This document shows positions 1 to 6,290 of a stretch of 11,515 nt of DNA, in pieces. Source of the DNA: Armatimonadota bacterium (GTDB taxonomy: Bacteria > Sysuimicrobiota > Sysuimicrobiia > Sysuimicrobiales > JACQTN01); assembly GCA_016210785.1 (NCBI GenBank), contig JACQTN010000264.1:1-11515 (forward strand). The letters are read 5' to 3'. Below the pieces are notes generated by a model that did no database searches, had not been told where the DNA came from, and worked only from the letters and a program-made list of their open reading frames with translations. Numbering within the stretch: the stretch's first letter is position 1; each line of letters starts with the position of its first letter. The translations under genes and the position numbers were made by a program.

Positions 1-330
1 GCGCTGGACTTCGAGGGCGTGGACGGGATGGGCCTCAACGGGCTTGACCGGGACCTGCTGCGGACGATCATCCAGAATTATGAGGGCGGGCCGGTGGGGA
101 TCGACGCGCTGGCGGCGACGCTGAACGAAGAGGTGGATACGCTGGTGGACGTGGTGGAGCCGTACCTGCTGAAGATCGGGTTCCTCACCCGCACCCCTGC
201 CGGCCGGCGGGTGACCGTGGCGGCGGCCGAGCACCTGGGCTTTGCGCTGTCGGAGCGCAACCACGGCCGCGGGGCGCGAGAAGGCGGCGAGGCGGGGCGG
301 GGCAAGCCGGGGCAGGGGCACCTGTGGTAA
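1..330 (+). CDS. ruvB: Holliday junction branch migration helicase RuvB, C-terminal part (5' truncated by window)
   Basis: RuvB is the hexameric AAA+ motor that, with RuvA, drives branch migration of Holliday junctions in recombinational repair. Only the last 109 codons are present, and the frame is open from base 1. They correspond to the small helical lid and the winged-helix DNA-binding domain. The diagnostic stretch [16 protein letters not shown] is followed by an [17 protein letters not shown] segment, both typical of the RuvB C-terminus. The AAA+ Walker motifs would lie upstream of the window. After the conserved end (about AAEHLGF) there is a Gly/Arg-rich tail of about 28 residues, as seen in many high-GC RuvBs. 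The next gene starts within about 12-21 bases, so ruvB is probably the head of the ruvB-DUF2905-spoIID-queA transcript. Identification is firm; the true start is outside the window. Confidence 0.95.
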   Translation, partial: ALDFEGVDGMGLNGLDRDLLRTIIQNYEGGPVGIDALAATLNEEVDTLVDVVEPYLLKIGFLTRTPAGRRVTVAAAEHLGFALSERNHGRGAREGGEAGRGKPGQGHLW

Positions 331-342
331 GCATAAGGAGCC

Positions 343-567
343 ATGCTCGACATGATGCCGGTGGGGCGCACCCTGATCACGCTGGGGATCTTCCTGGTGG
401 CCCTGGGCGGCCTGGTCATGCTGGCGGGGCGGCTGGGCATGCCGCGGCTCCCGGGAGACATCACGATCCAGCGCGGCAGCTTCACGCTGTACTTTCCCAT
501 CGTCACCAGCCTGCTGCTCAGCGTGCTGCTCACCGTGATCCTCAACCTCCTGCTGGCGCGCCGGTGA
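343..567 (+). CDS. DUF2905 family small membrane protein
   Basis: This is a 74-residue protein of unknown biochemical function. Two hydrophobic helices (about residues 10-30 and 51-71) flank a conserved loop, RLPGDITIQRGSFTLYFPI, that is the signature of DUF2905 (from memory of the family). The RLPGD and FYFP-like elements are in the expected places. Members are often found between ruvB and spoIID/queA genes, as here. The start is uncertain. An AAGGAG at 335-340 is only 2 bases from ATG 343 but 11 bases from ATG 352, and the 352 start gives the short N-terminus (MMPVG...) usual for the family. I report the outer ATG, but 352 may be the real one. The stop codon overlaps the ATG of the next gene (TGATG), so the two are translationally coupled. 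The protein is predicted to sit in the cytoplasmic membrane. Confidence 0.85.
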   Translation: MLDMMPVGRTLITLGIFLVALGGLVMLAGRLGMPRLPGDITIQRGSFTLYFPIVTSLLLSVLLTVILNLLLARR

Positions 568-1754
568 TGCGGCGGTCTCCCCTCCGGCGCACGGCGCTCC
601 TGCTGGCGCTCGGCGCGGCCATCCTGCTGCTGTCGGCCGGCGGTCATCCGCGCGGGGTGGCGTTGAGCGCGGTGTCGGGCGTGACGGTGCGGGTCGGGTT
701 GCTGCTCAACCAGCTCGCGGTCGCCGTGACCGCGGACGGCCCCGCGTCGCTGGTGGACGCGGCGTCCGCCCGATCCGTGCCGCTGGAGCGCGGCGCGTGG
801 ACGCTGCGACCGGGGGCGTCCGGCGTGGAGGTGGAAGGCGGAGAGTCCTTCGGTCCGGTAGTGCGGTTCGTGCCGGCGGAGGGCACGCGGCTCGGCGCCG
901 CCGGCCGGACGTATCGCGGGATCATGGAAGTGCGGCGCACTCCCCAGGGCCGGCTCACGCTCATCAACGAGCTGGACCTGGAGCCATACCTGTACGGCGT
1001 CGTGCGCTCGGAGATGAACCCCAACTGGCCGGCGGAGGCGATCAAGGCGCAGGCCGTCGCGGCGCGGACCCTGGCGCTGTACAGCATGGCCACCGGCCGC
1101 TTCCGCGCGGAAGTTTACGACGTGCGCGCCACCACCGACACCCAGGTGTACGGCGGCATCCCGGCTGAGCATCCTGCGGCGACCGCGGCGGTGGACGCCA
1201 CGCGCGGGCTGGTGATCACCTACCTGGGGCAGCCGATCCTGGCCGTCTTCCACGCCGACGCCGGCGGGTACACCGAGGACGCCGCGCTGGTGTGGGGTGG
1301 CAACACGCCGTATCTGCGCGGGGTCGCCTGCCCGTACGACGGGGACTCCCCGTACCGGGAATGGGTGGCGCGTCTGGCGCCGCTGCAGATTGAGGAGCGC
1401 CTGCGGCGCGGCGGCATCGCCGTGGAGGAGATCACGGCCATAGAGCCATTGCAGGCCAGTTCCTCCGGCCGCATCCTCACCCTGCGCATCATCGGCCGGT
1501 CGGGTGCGGTGGAGATGCGCGGGACGGTCTTTCGCACGCTCGTGGGGCCCGACGTCATCCGAAGCACGCGCTTTGCGGTGTCGGCGAGCGGCGATGACGG
1601 CAGCGGGTCGCGCACGCTGGAGTTCCGCGGCTCGGGGTGGGGGCACGGCGTCGGGATGTGCCAGTGGGGCGCCCGCGGGCAGGCCCTCGCCGGCCGCACC
1701 TTCGAGCAGATCCTGAAGTTCTACTACACCGGCATCGCTCTGGACGGTCCCTGA
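567..1754 (+). CDS. SpoIID/LytB domain-containing protein (exported peptidoglycan lytic transglycosylase-like)
   Basis: This 395-residue protein has an N-terminal basic segment (MRRSPLRR) and a hydrophobic helix at about residues 9-25, so it is exported or membrane-anchored. SpoIID-family proteins are lytic transglycosylases acting on denuded peptidoglycan in engulfment during sporulation; homologues also occur in non-sporulating bacteria. The core motif LEPYLYGVVRSEMNPNW contains Glu149, matching the catalytic Glu of SpoIID, followed by the AIKAQAVAARTLALY helix. Further family marks are VFHADAGGYTE, the WGGNTPYLRGV segment, and near the end GWGHGVGMCQWGARG (His360), followed by FEQILKFYYTG. 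The start is the ATG overlapping the DUF2905 stop; an in-frame extension to about 324 would run through DUF2905 and lacks homology. There is no separate Shine-Dalgarno site, so translation is probably coupled. Whether this is true SpoIID or a vegetative paralogue cannot be decided here. Confidence 0.9.
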   Translation: MRRSPLRRTALLLALGAAILLLSAGGHPRGVALSAVSGVTVRVGLLLNQLAVAVTADGPASLVDAASARSVPLERGAWTLRPGASGVEVEGGESFGPVVRFVPAEGTRLGAAGRTYRGIMEVRRTPQGRLTLINELDLEPYLYGVVRSEMNPNWPAEAIKAQAVAARTLALYSMATGRFRAEVYDVRATTDTQVYGGIPAEHPAATAAVDATRGLVITYLGQPILAVFHADAGGYTEDAALVWGGNTPYLRGVACPYDGDSPYREWVARLAPLQIEERLRRGGIAVEEITAIEPLQASSSGRILTLRIIGRSGAVEMRGTVFRTLVGPDVIRSTRFAVSASGDDGSGSRTLEFRGSGWGHGVGMCQWGARGQALAGRTFEQILKFYYTGIALDGP

Positions 1755-1770
1755 GCGTCCCTTCGGACGC
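1755..1770 (+). other. 6-bp perfect hairpin directly after the spoIID-like stop
   Basis: GCGTCC-CTTC-GGACGC begins on the base after the TGA of the spoIID-like gene and ends 12 bases before the queA ATG. It forms a perfect 6-bp stem with a 4-base loop. The following bases (GTCGGTTCATTC) are not a clear T-run, so it is at best a weak terminator. It could instead be an mRNA-stabilising or processing hairpin, or attenuate read-through into queA. Confidence 0.4.
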
Positions 1771-1782
1771 GTCGGTTCATTC

Positions 1783-2940
1783 ATGGGGTCTGCATCCGAG
1801 CAGTCCGCGCCACTGGTGTCCGGAGATGCCGGGCGACCGGCGGATCGAGCGGGCCGATCGTCCCGTCTGTCGGACTACGATTACAGTCTGCCGCGCGAGC
1901 TGATTGCGCAGCATCCCGCCGACCCCCGGGATTCATCGAGGCTCATGGTGGTGGACCGGGCGACGGGAAAGATCGCCCACCACATCTTTCGAGATCTTCC
2001 GGACTACCTGCGCGCCAGTGACGTGCTGGTCCTCAACGATACGCGCGTGATTCCCGCGCGCCTGCGCGGCCGGAAGGGGACGGGCGGACAGGTGGAGGTG
2101 CTGCTGCTGCGGCCCCTGGGTGCGGCGGCGCCGGAGCAGCGCGGAGGAAGGACCGGGCCCGCGGCAGTCGAGATCACCCGCCATGAGATCTGGGAGGCGC
2201 TGGTTCGCCCCGGGCGCCGCCTGCGCACCGGCATGCCCCTCATCTTTCCGGGCAACTCCCGCGCCGTGGTCGGTGACCGCACCGCCGAGGGGACGCGGGC
2301 GATCATCTTCGAGAGCGACCGGTCTGTGCTGGAGATTCTCCGCGAGGCTGGCGAAATGCCCCTTCCGCCGTACATCACGGAGCTGCTGGCGGAGGCGGAG
2401 TCCTACCAGACCGTGTACGCGCGCCGGGAAGGGGCCGTGGCGGCTCCGACCGCGGGGCTGCACTTCACTCCAGGGCTCCTGGCTTCGACGGAGGCCTTGG
2501 GCGTTCGCGTCGTGACGCTCACGCTCCACATTGGCCTGGGGACCTTTCGCGCCGTCCAGGCGGAGGAGATCCGCCGGCACCGCATGGACCCGGAGTACTT
2601 CGAGATCTCGGCGGCGGCCGCGGCCGCGATCAACGCGGCGCGGCGGGCGGGCGGTCGCGTGGTCGTCGTAGGCACGTCGGCGGTGCGCGCGCTGGAGTCC
2701 GCCGTCGATGAGGACGGGCGTGTCTGCGCCCGATGCGCGTGGACGGACCTCTTCGTCACGCCCGGGCACCGCTTCCGCGCCACCGACGCGCTCGTCACCA
2801 ACTTCCACCTGCCGCGCACCACGCTGCTCATTCTGGTCAGCGCGTTTGCGGGGCGCGACCTGATCCTCCGTGCCTACCGCGAGGCTGTGGAGGCACGGTA
2901 CCGGTTTTACTCCTTCGGCGACGCGATGCTGCTCTTGTAA
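1783..2940 (+). CDS. queA: S-adenosylmethionine:tRNA ribosyltransferase-isomerase QueA
   Basis: QueA transfers and isomerises the ribosyl group of S-adenosylmethionine onto preQ1 in tRNA to form epoxyqueuosine, the step after Tgt in queuosine modification. Hallmarks are LSDYDYSLPRELIAQ (from residue 29), NDTRVIPARL (85-94), APTAGLHFT (221-229), LHIGLGTFRAV, the RRHRMDPEYFEI segment, and a YRFYSFGDAMLL end. At 385 residues it is longer than the usual 340-350. About 28 residues precede the conserved start, and a Pro/Gly/Arg-rich insert of about 22 residues (113-134) separates LLLRP from WEALVRPGR. ATG 1783 has no good Shine-Dalgarno site; GTG 1816 is the only later in-frame alternative before the conserved region. 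It follows the spoIID-like gene by 28 bases on the same strand. Its usual partner tgt is 1.8 kb downstream, beyond an opposite-strand gene pair. Confidence 0.95.
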   Translation: MGSASEQSAPLVSGDAGRPADRAGRSSRLSDYDYSLPRELIAQHPADPRDSSRLMVVDRATGKIAHHIFRDLPDYLRASDVLVLNDTRVIPARLRGRKGTGGQVEVLLLRPLGAAAPEQRGGRTGPAAVEITRHEIWEALVRPGRRLRTGMPLIFPGNSRAVVGDRTAEGTRAIIFESDRSVLEILREAGEMPLPPYITELLAEAESYQTVYARREGAVAAPTAGLHFTPGLLASTEALGVRVVTLTLHIGLGTFRAVQAEEIRRHRMDPEYFEISAAAAAAINAARRAGGRVVVVGTSAVRALESAVDEDGRVCARCAWTDLFVTPGHRFRATDALVTNFHLPRTTLLILVSAFAGRDLILRAYREAVEARYRFYSFGDAMLLL

Positions 2941-3006
2941 CGCGCGGGCGGCGCCGCCGGTAAACCAGGCCGGGGCGCGGCGGGTCGGGCCGCGCGCCGC
3001 GCGTTC

Positions 3007-3027
3007 CGCCGCGATGGGGCGGCGTTT
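3007..3027 (+). terminator. Probable intrinsic terminator of the ruvB-queA transcript
   Basis: CGCCGC (3007-3012) pairs with GCGGCG (3019-3024) around a 6-base loop, followed by TTT. It lies 66 bases after the queA stop and just before the end of the convergent minus-strand gene. The rest of the gap is also strongly self-complementary; for example GGCGGCGCCGCC at 2947-2958 is a perfect palindrome. The T tail is short, so termination strength is uncertain, but a convergent gene junction is where a terminator is expected. Confidence 0.5.
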
Positions 3028-3839
3028 CAGGCCGAGTGCACCTCGAAGGTCAGCGTGGTGCGGTCGGCGTGACGGTAGGCCCGCCGGTAAGTCTCCTCGT
3101 CCGCGCACGCGGAGGCGGGAATCGTGCGCGCCTCCACGCAGACCACCAGCGGCGTCACATCGAAAGGATAGGGCGACACCGCCACGCTGGACGGCCACGC
3201 GGGCCGGAGCGTGAGCGTGATCTCCTCGCCGCCGTACCCGGTGGGGCACGGCGCCAGATGCCCCTCCGGCGCCCAGCGGAGATCGCTGGTGCACAGGCAC
3301 AGGGAGAGCCGGTCCCACTTCTGCATCAACCGGTGGTTGGTCTCCGCGCGGCGCCCGAACTCGTCCATGCTCCCGACGGGCGCCAGCGAGCGGCGCAGCT
3401 GAGCCTGCAACGCGTCTTGCTCTGCGACGTAGGCCAGCATCGCTGGCCGCAAAGCGTCCGGCGAGCGCGCGATCCTGGACTGGGGGTCGGGGCCGTAGCG
3501 CCCACGGTACAACCCGGCTCCATGCATGCTGACCAGCAGCCCCGCGTACGCATCGCGCCGCACCGCCTCCGCGATCCCCGCTCTGTACAGCGCAATGTGG
3601 TCGGGCGCGCTGACGTGAAGGAAGTCGAGGGGCTGCCGCGTCGCCGGGTCCAGCTTTGGCTGTTTCTCCCACGCGCCCCAGCCGAAGTCGTGCAGCGCCG
3701 CGGCCAGGTGGCAGGACTCGAAGGGCTCCGGCCGGGCGAAGCGCTCGTTGCCCCAGTGGGCCGCGAACCGGCCCGACAGCAGGGCATGGTCGGTCTGCCG
3801 GATGAGCAGGTAGCCGCCGTTGTGGCTGCGGATGATCAT
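3027..3839 (-). CDS. DUF3891 family protein
   Basis: This 270-residue protein has no signal peptide or membrane segment and is predicted cytosolic. I recognise the DUF3891 pattern: RQTDHALLSGRFAAHWGN (14-31), AALHDFGWGAWEKQP (47-61), and DAYAGLLVSMHGAGLY (96-111). The function is not known to me. The His18, His50-Asp51 and His106 arrangement in a helical context resembles a metal-binding HD-type phosphohydrolase core, but that is inference. The C-terminal third (from about 200) reads as beta-rich, with a PYPFDVTPLVV segment. It is the second gene of a minus-strand pair: its ATG comes one base after the TGA of the upstream repeat protein (TGA-G-ATG), so the two are co-translated. It ends convergent with queA. 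Length fits the family; nothing looks broken. Confidence 0.8.
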   Translation of the reverse strand: MIIRSHNGGYLLIRQTDHALLSGRFAAHWGNERFARPEPFESCHLAAALHDFGWGAWEKQPKLDPATRQPLDFLHVSAPDHIALYRAGIAEAVRRDAYAGLLVSMHGAGLYRGRYGPDPQSRIARSPDALRPAMLAYVAEQDALQAQLRRSLAPVGSMDEFGRRAETNHRLMQKWDRLSLCLCTSDLRWAPEGHLAPCPTGYGGEEITLTLRPAWPSSVAVSPYPFDVTPLVVCVEARTIPASACADEETYRRAYRHADRTTLTFEVHSA

Positions 3840-3840
3840 C

Positions 3841-4578
3841 TCACTCCATCCGCACCCAACCCACGCGCTCCGGAGACCAGCGGTCGAGGGGGCGTCCCAG
3901 GAAGTCGACGGCCTCTATCTGGTAGCCCGCGGCCTCCAGGCGCTTGCGGGCCTCCGCGAAGTACCGGTAGTCGATCTGCCAGGCGCCGCCCCGCAGCGGG
4001 TTGGGCGTGGCGCCCAGGCCGTTCAGCAGTTTCTTGATGTTGGGTTCCTCGCTCTTGTCGAAGACGAGCTCGACGCCCTGGTTCACCGTGCCCGTGGCCT
4101 TGACCTGAGGGACCTTGGCCGGCGCCGCGGGCGCGCCGCCGGCGTTGCCCGCCGACACCGGGACGGGGATCGCGCCCGGCGGCGCGGCCTTCGCGGCGGC
4201 CCCGGCCGCCGCGGCCGCGGGGCGCGCCGCCGCACCCGCCGCGGGAGCCGGTGCGCCACCACCTGCTGCCCGGGTCGCGCGCGCCGCTTCTGCCTTGGCC
4301 TTGGCGGCGGCGATGCGCTCCTCGCGGGTCATCTCTTCGGGCTTCTTCTCGACCGCCGGCGCTCCCGCGCTCGCCGCTGGGGCTGCCGTTTCCGGGATCG
4401 CCGCGGACGCGCCGCCTGCTGCGCCGGCCGCCGCCGCCTCCCGCGCGGCGCGCGCGGCCTCCGCCCTGGCCTTAGCGGCCGCGATGCGCTCCTCGCGGGT
4501 CATCTCCTCGGGACTCTTCTCAGGCGGGCTCGCGGCCGGTGGAGTGTCCTGGGGCTTGTTGGGCGGCTGCTCACTCAC
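3841..4578 (-). CDS. Hypothetical Ala/Lys/Glu-rich protein with two charged helical repeats and a conserved-looking C-terminal domain
   Basis: I do not recognise this 245-residue protein. Residues 1-19 are Pro-rich. Two near-identical units (20-46 and 77-103) share the core PEEMTREERIAAAKA and continue as an A/K/E/R helix; the copies are 57 residues apart. Residues 104-160 are a low-complexity Ala/Pro/Gly linker. The last 85 residues differ in character (e.g. GVELVFDKSEEPNIKKLL, then RYFAEARKRLEAAGYQIEAV and a Trp-rich end) and look like a small folded domain. There is no signal peptide or membrane helix. The start is GTG 4578, chosen because AGGGAGG (minus strand, 4594-4588) lies 9 bases upstream. 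A candidate promoter sits at 4643-4672. The stop is one base before the DUF3891 ATG, implying a shared function or at least shared expression. The composition is extreme, but the ordered C-terminus and Shine-Dalgarno site argue it is real. Confidence 0.75.
   Translation of the reverse strand: MSEQPPNKPQDTPPAASPPEKSPEEMTREERIAAAKARAEAARAAREAAAAGAAGGASAAIPETAAPAASAGAPAVEKKPEEMTREERIAAAKAKAEAARATRAAGGGAPAPAAGAAARPAAAAAGAAAKAAPPGAIPVPVSAGNAGGAPAAPAKVPQVKATGTVNQGVELVFDKSEEPNIKKLLNGLGATPNPLRGGAWQIDYRYFAEARKRLEAAGYQIEAVDFLGRPLDRWSPERVGWVRME
4310..4506 (-). repeat. Imperfect in-frame direct repeat inside the hypothetical gene
   Basis: A 26-base block is identical at 4310-4335 and 4481-4506, offset by 171 bases (57 codons). 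Similarity, with mostly synonymous changes, extends through about 75 bases. It encodes the duplicated PEEMTREERIAAAKA helix and indicates internal duplication of a segment of about 57 residues. Confidence 0.85.
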
Positions 4579-4642
4579 GGGTGTGGGCCTCCCTCAGCGA
4601 ATCACACGATGTGACAGCGGGCACGACGCCCACCGCGTGCCC

Positions 4643-4672
4643 ATTCTACATCGCGCCCTTTGCCGCCTGCAA
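4643..4672 (-). promoter_or_regulatory. Candidate promoter for the minus-strand pair
   Basis: Read on the minus strand, TTGCAG (4672-4667) and TAGAAT (4648-4643) are separated by 18 bases. The -10 matches consensus at 5 of 6 positions and the -35 at 3 of 6. Initiation near 4636 would leave a leader of about 58 bases containing the AGGGAGG ribosome-binding site. It is one of the few AT-containing hexamers in this GC-rich divergent gap. Confidence 0.45.
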
Positions 4673-4710
4673 GATTGCGATGGGTGCCGCGCGCGCCCGC
4701 GGCGCCGGTG

Positions 4711-4719
4711 TGCTATACT
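4711..4719 (+). promoter_or_regulatory. Extended -10 promoter of tgt, possibly leaderless
   Basis: TGCTATACT matches the extended -10 consensus TGnTATAAT at all but one base. No -35 is evident at normal spacing, which extended -10 promoters tolerate. The last base of the -10 is 11 bases before ATG 4731, so transcription would begin about 3-5 bases before, or at, the start codon. No Shine-Dalgarno sequence precedes the ATG, consistent with a leaderless or near-leaderless mRNA. Confidence 0.55.
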
Positions 4720-4730
4720 TCGGTGCGACG

Positions 4731-5846
4731 ATGAGCGCCCACTTCCAGATCCTCCACACGTGTTCACGGTCGCGGGCCCGCCGTGGACGGCTCTTGCTGG
4801 CCCGCGGCGCGGTAGACACGCCAGCGTTCATGCCGGTGGGCACCCAGGCCACCGTCCGCTGCATGACGCCCGAGGACCTCAAAGAGATCGGCGTGCAGAT
4901 GGTCCTGGCCAACACCTTCCACCTCTACCTGCGGCCGGGCACCGATCTCATCCGCCGCTCCGGCGGCCTGCACGCCTTCATGCACTGGGACGGCCCGATC
5001 CTCACCGACAGCGGCGGGTACCAGGTGTTCAGCCTCTCCCACCTGCGCCGCGTCGCCGACGATGGCGTGCTGTTCCGCTCGCCGTTTGACGGCAGCGAGC
5101 ACTTCCTCACGCCGGAACTGGTCCTGGAGATCCAGGGGGCCCTGGGCTCCGACGTCATCCTGCCGCTGGACGTGTGCTCCGGGTACCCGTGTCCCCTCGC
5201 CGAGGCACGCGAGGCGCTGCGCCGCACCATGGTGTGGGCGCACCAGTCGCGGGAATCTCACCGCGCCGACGGGCAGATGCTGTTCGGCATCGTGCAGGGC
5301 GGTTTCGAGTCCGGCCTGCGCGCGGAGGCCGCCCGGCAGACGGCCGCGCTGGACTTCCCCGGTCTCTCGATCGGCGGCCTCAGCGTGGGCGAGCCGGTGG
5401 AGCTCACCTGCGAGCTGTTGGAGGCGGTCGTTCCCCACCTGCCCACGGGCCGGCCGCGCCATCTCCTGGGCGTCGGCGTGCCGCCGACCATCGTGCAGGC
5501 CGTGCGGCGCGGCATCGACCTGTTCGACTGCGCGCTGCCCACGCGGGTGGCCCGCACGGGCGTGGTCTTCACGCGGCAGGGGCGCCTCAATTTGCGCAAC
5601 GCGGCCTTCCGCGACGACCTGCGGCCGGTGGATGAGACGTGCGGGTGTCAGGTGTGCCGGCACTACACCCGGGCGTACCTGCGCCACCTGTTCAAGGCGG
5701 ACGAGATGCTGGGCCCGCGCCTGGCGACCTTCCACAATTTGCATTTCCTCACGCGGCTCATGGAAGAGATCCGGCAGCAGATCTCCGCGGGGACCTTCGC
5801 ACAATGGAGCGAAGCGTTCCTGGCGCAGTACACCACCACCTGGTAG
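4731..5846 (+). CDS. tgt: Queuine/preQ1 tRNA-guanine transglycosylase Tgt
   Basis: Tgt exchanges guanine-34 of GUN-anticodon tRNAs for preQ1, the step before QueA. The 371 residues match the usual length. Visible marks: TPAFMPVGTQATVR near the N-terminus, NTFHLYLRPG, TDSGGYQVFS with general-base Asp93, FGIVQGG, GIDLFDCALPTRVAR with nucleophile Asp266, and the zinc site Cys304, Cys306, Cys309 and His335 (the last Cys-His spacing of 26 is as in the Zymomonas enzyme). I chose ATG 4731 because the family N-terminus aligns there and a promoter lies just before. The open frame reaches back to 4539, but that would overlap the divergent gene and lacks homology. It lies downstream of, but transcriptionally separated from, queA by the minus-strand pair, so the two queuosine genes probably have separate promoters here. 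Confidence 0.97.
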   Translation: MSAHFQILHTCSRSRARRGRLLLARGAVDTPAFMPVGTQATVRCMTPEDLKEIGVQMVLANTFHLYLRPGTDLIRRSGGLHAFMHWDGPILTDSGGYQVFSLSHLRRVADDGVLFRSPFDGSEHFLTPELVLEIQGALGSDVILPLDVCSGYPCPLAEAREALRRTMVWAHQSRESHRADGQMLFGIVQGGFESGLRAEAARQTAALDFPGLSIGGLSVGEPVELTCELLEAVVPHLPTGRPRHLLGVGVPPTIVQAVRRGIDLFDCALPTRVARTGVVFTRQGRLNLRNAAFRDDLRPVDETCGCQVCRHYTRAYLRHLFKADEMLGPRLATFHNLHFLTRLMEEIRQQISAGTFAQWSEAFLAQYTTTW

Positions 5847-5900
5847 CCCCCCACCACCCTGTGGCGGTTGGCGCCGGTGAATCTTCGACGGACCGTTCGC

Positions 5901-5914
5901 GGCGGCGCGCCGCC
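5901..5914. other. GC palindrome between tgt and yajC
   Basis: GGCGGCGCGCCGCC is a perfect 14-base palindrome, 54 bases after the tgt stop, in a 140-base gap. As RNA it would fold with a short CGCG loop. No T-run follows, so it is not a standard intrinsic terminator; it may pause transcription or stabilise an mRNA end. Otherwise the gap 5847-5986 shows only the yajC ribosome-binding site, with no convincing promoter. Confidence 0.35.
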
Positions 5915-5986
5915 GGTGCGGGAGGAATTCCGGGCGTCCCGCAGAAGACTGACCAACTTCCCGCCCACGAATAGGAGGGATCTGGA

Positions 5987-6289
5987 TTGCAGCAGCAGCA
6001 GGTGGCAACCATCGTCCTCTACGTCCTGCTCTTCGTGGTCTTTTACGTTCTGCTCATCCGGCCGCAGCAGGTCCAGCGGCGGAAGCGCCAGGACATGCTG
6101 AACAGGCTCAAGAAGGGCGACCGGGTGGTGACCGCAGGCGGGCTTCACGCGGTCATCGCCGAGGTGAAGGACGACTCTCTCACGCTGGAGCTGGCCCCCA
6201 ACCTCCGCGTGAAGGCTGACCGGGGCGCGGTGAGCTACGTGCGCACCCGGAAAGACGAGGGCGCCAGGAAGGAAGAAGGAGCCTCCTGA
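5987..6289 (+). CDS. yajC: Preprotein translocase accessory subunit YajC
   Basis: YajC is the small single-pass membrane partner of SecDF in the Sec translocon holocomplex. The 100-residue protein has a short N-terminus (MQQQQ), one strong membrane helix at about 6-24, then LIRPQQVQRRKRQDMLNRL and KKGDRVVTAGGLHAVIAEV, the conserved YajC cytosolic domain. A charged tail (RKDEGARKEEG) ends it. The start is TTG 5987: AGGAGG at 5973-5978 lies 8 bases upstream, and no ATG or GTG is available in frame before the membrane helix. Genes in the order tgt-yajC are typical, but the usual secD does not follow; an HD-domain gene is coupled instead (TGA-G-ATG). Confidence 0.93.
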   Translation: MQQQQVATIVLYVLLFVVFYVLLIRPQQVQRRKRQDMLNRLKKGDRVVTAGGLHAVIAEVKDDSLTLELAPNLRVKADRGAVSYVRTRKDEGARKEEGAS

Positions 6290-6290
6290 G

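Noticed and set aside
78..1784. Long minus-strand open frame opposite ruvB, DUF2905 and the spoIID-like gene
   Set aside because: It lies antisense to three confidently identified genes, has an Arg/Ala/Pro/His-rich composition typical of GC-rich shadow frames, and no recognisable domain.
1933..3672. Long minus-strand open frame opposite queA and extending into the DUF3891 region
   Set aside because: It overlaps two family-matching genes and has only the compositional bias of a shadow frame.
4539..4730. Upstream extension of the tgt frame by 64 codons
   Set aside because: It would overlap the divergent GTG-started gene, carries no Tgt homology, and a strong -10 element lies inside it just before ATG 4731.
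4115..5089. Plus-strand Ala-rich frame opposite the repeat protein
   Set aside because: Mirror of the low-complexity minus-strand gene. The minus strand has the Shine-Dalgarno site, the ordered C-terminal domain and the coupled neighbour, so it is the coding one.
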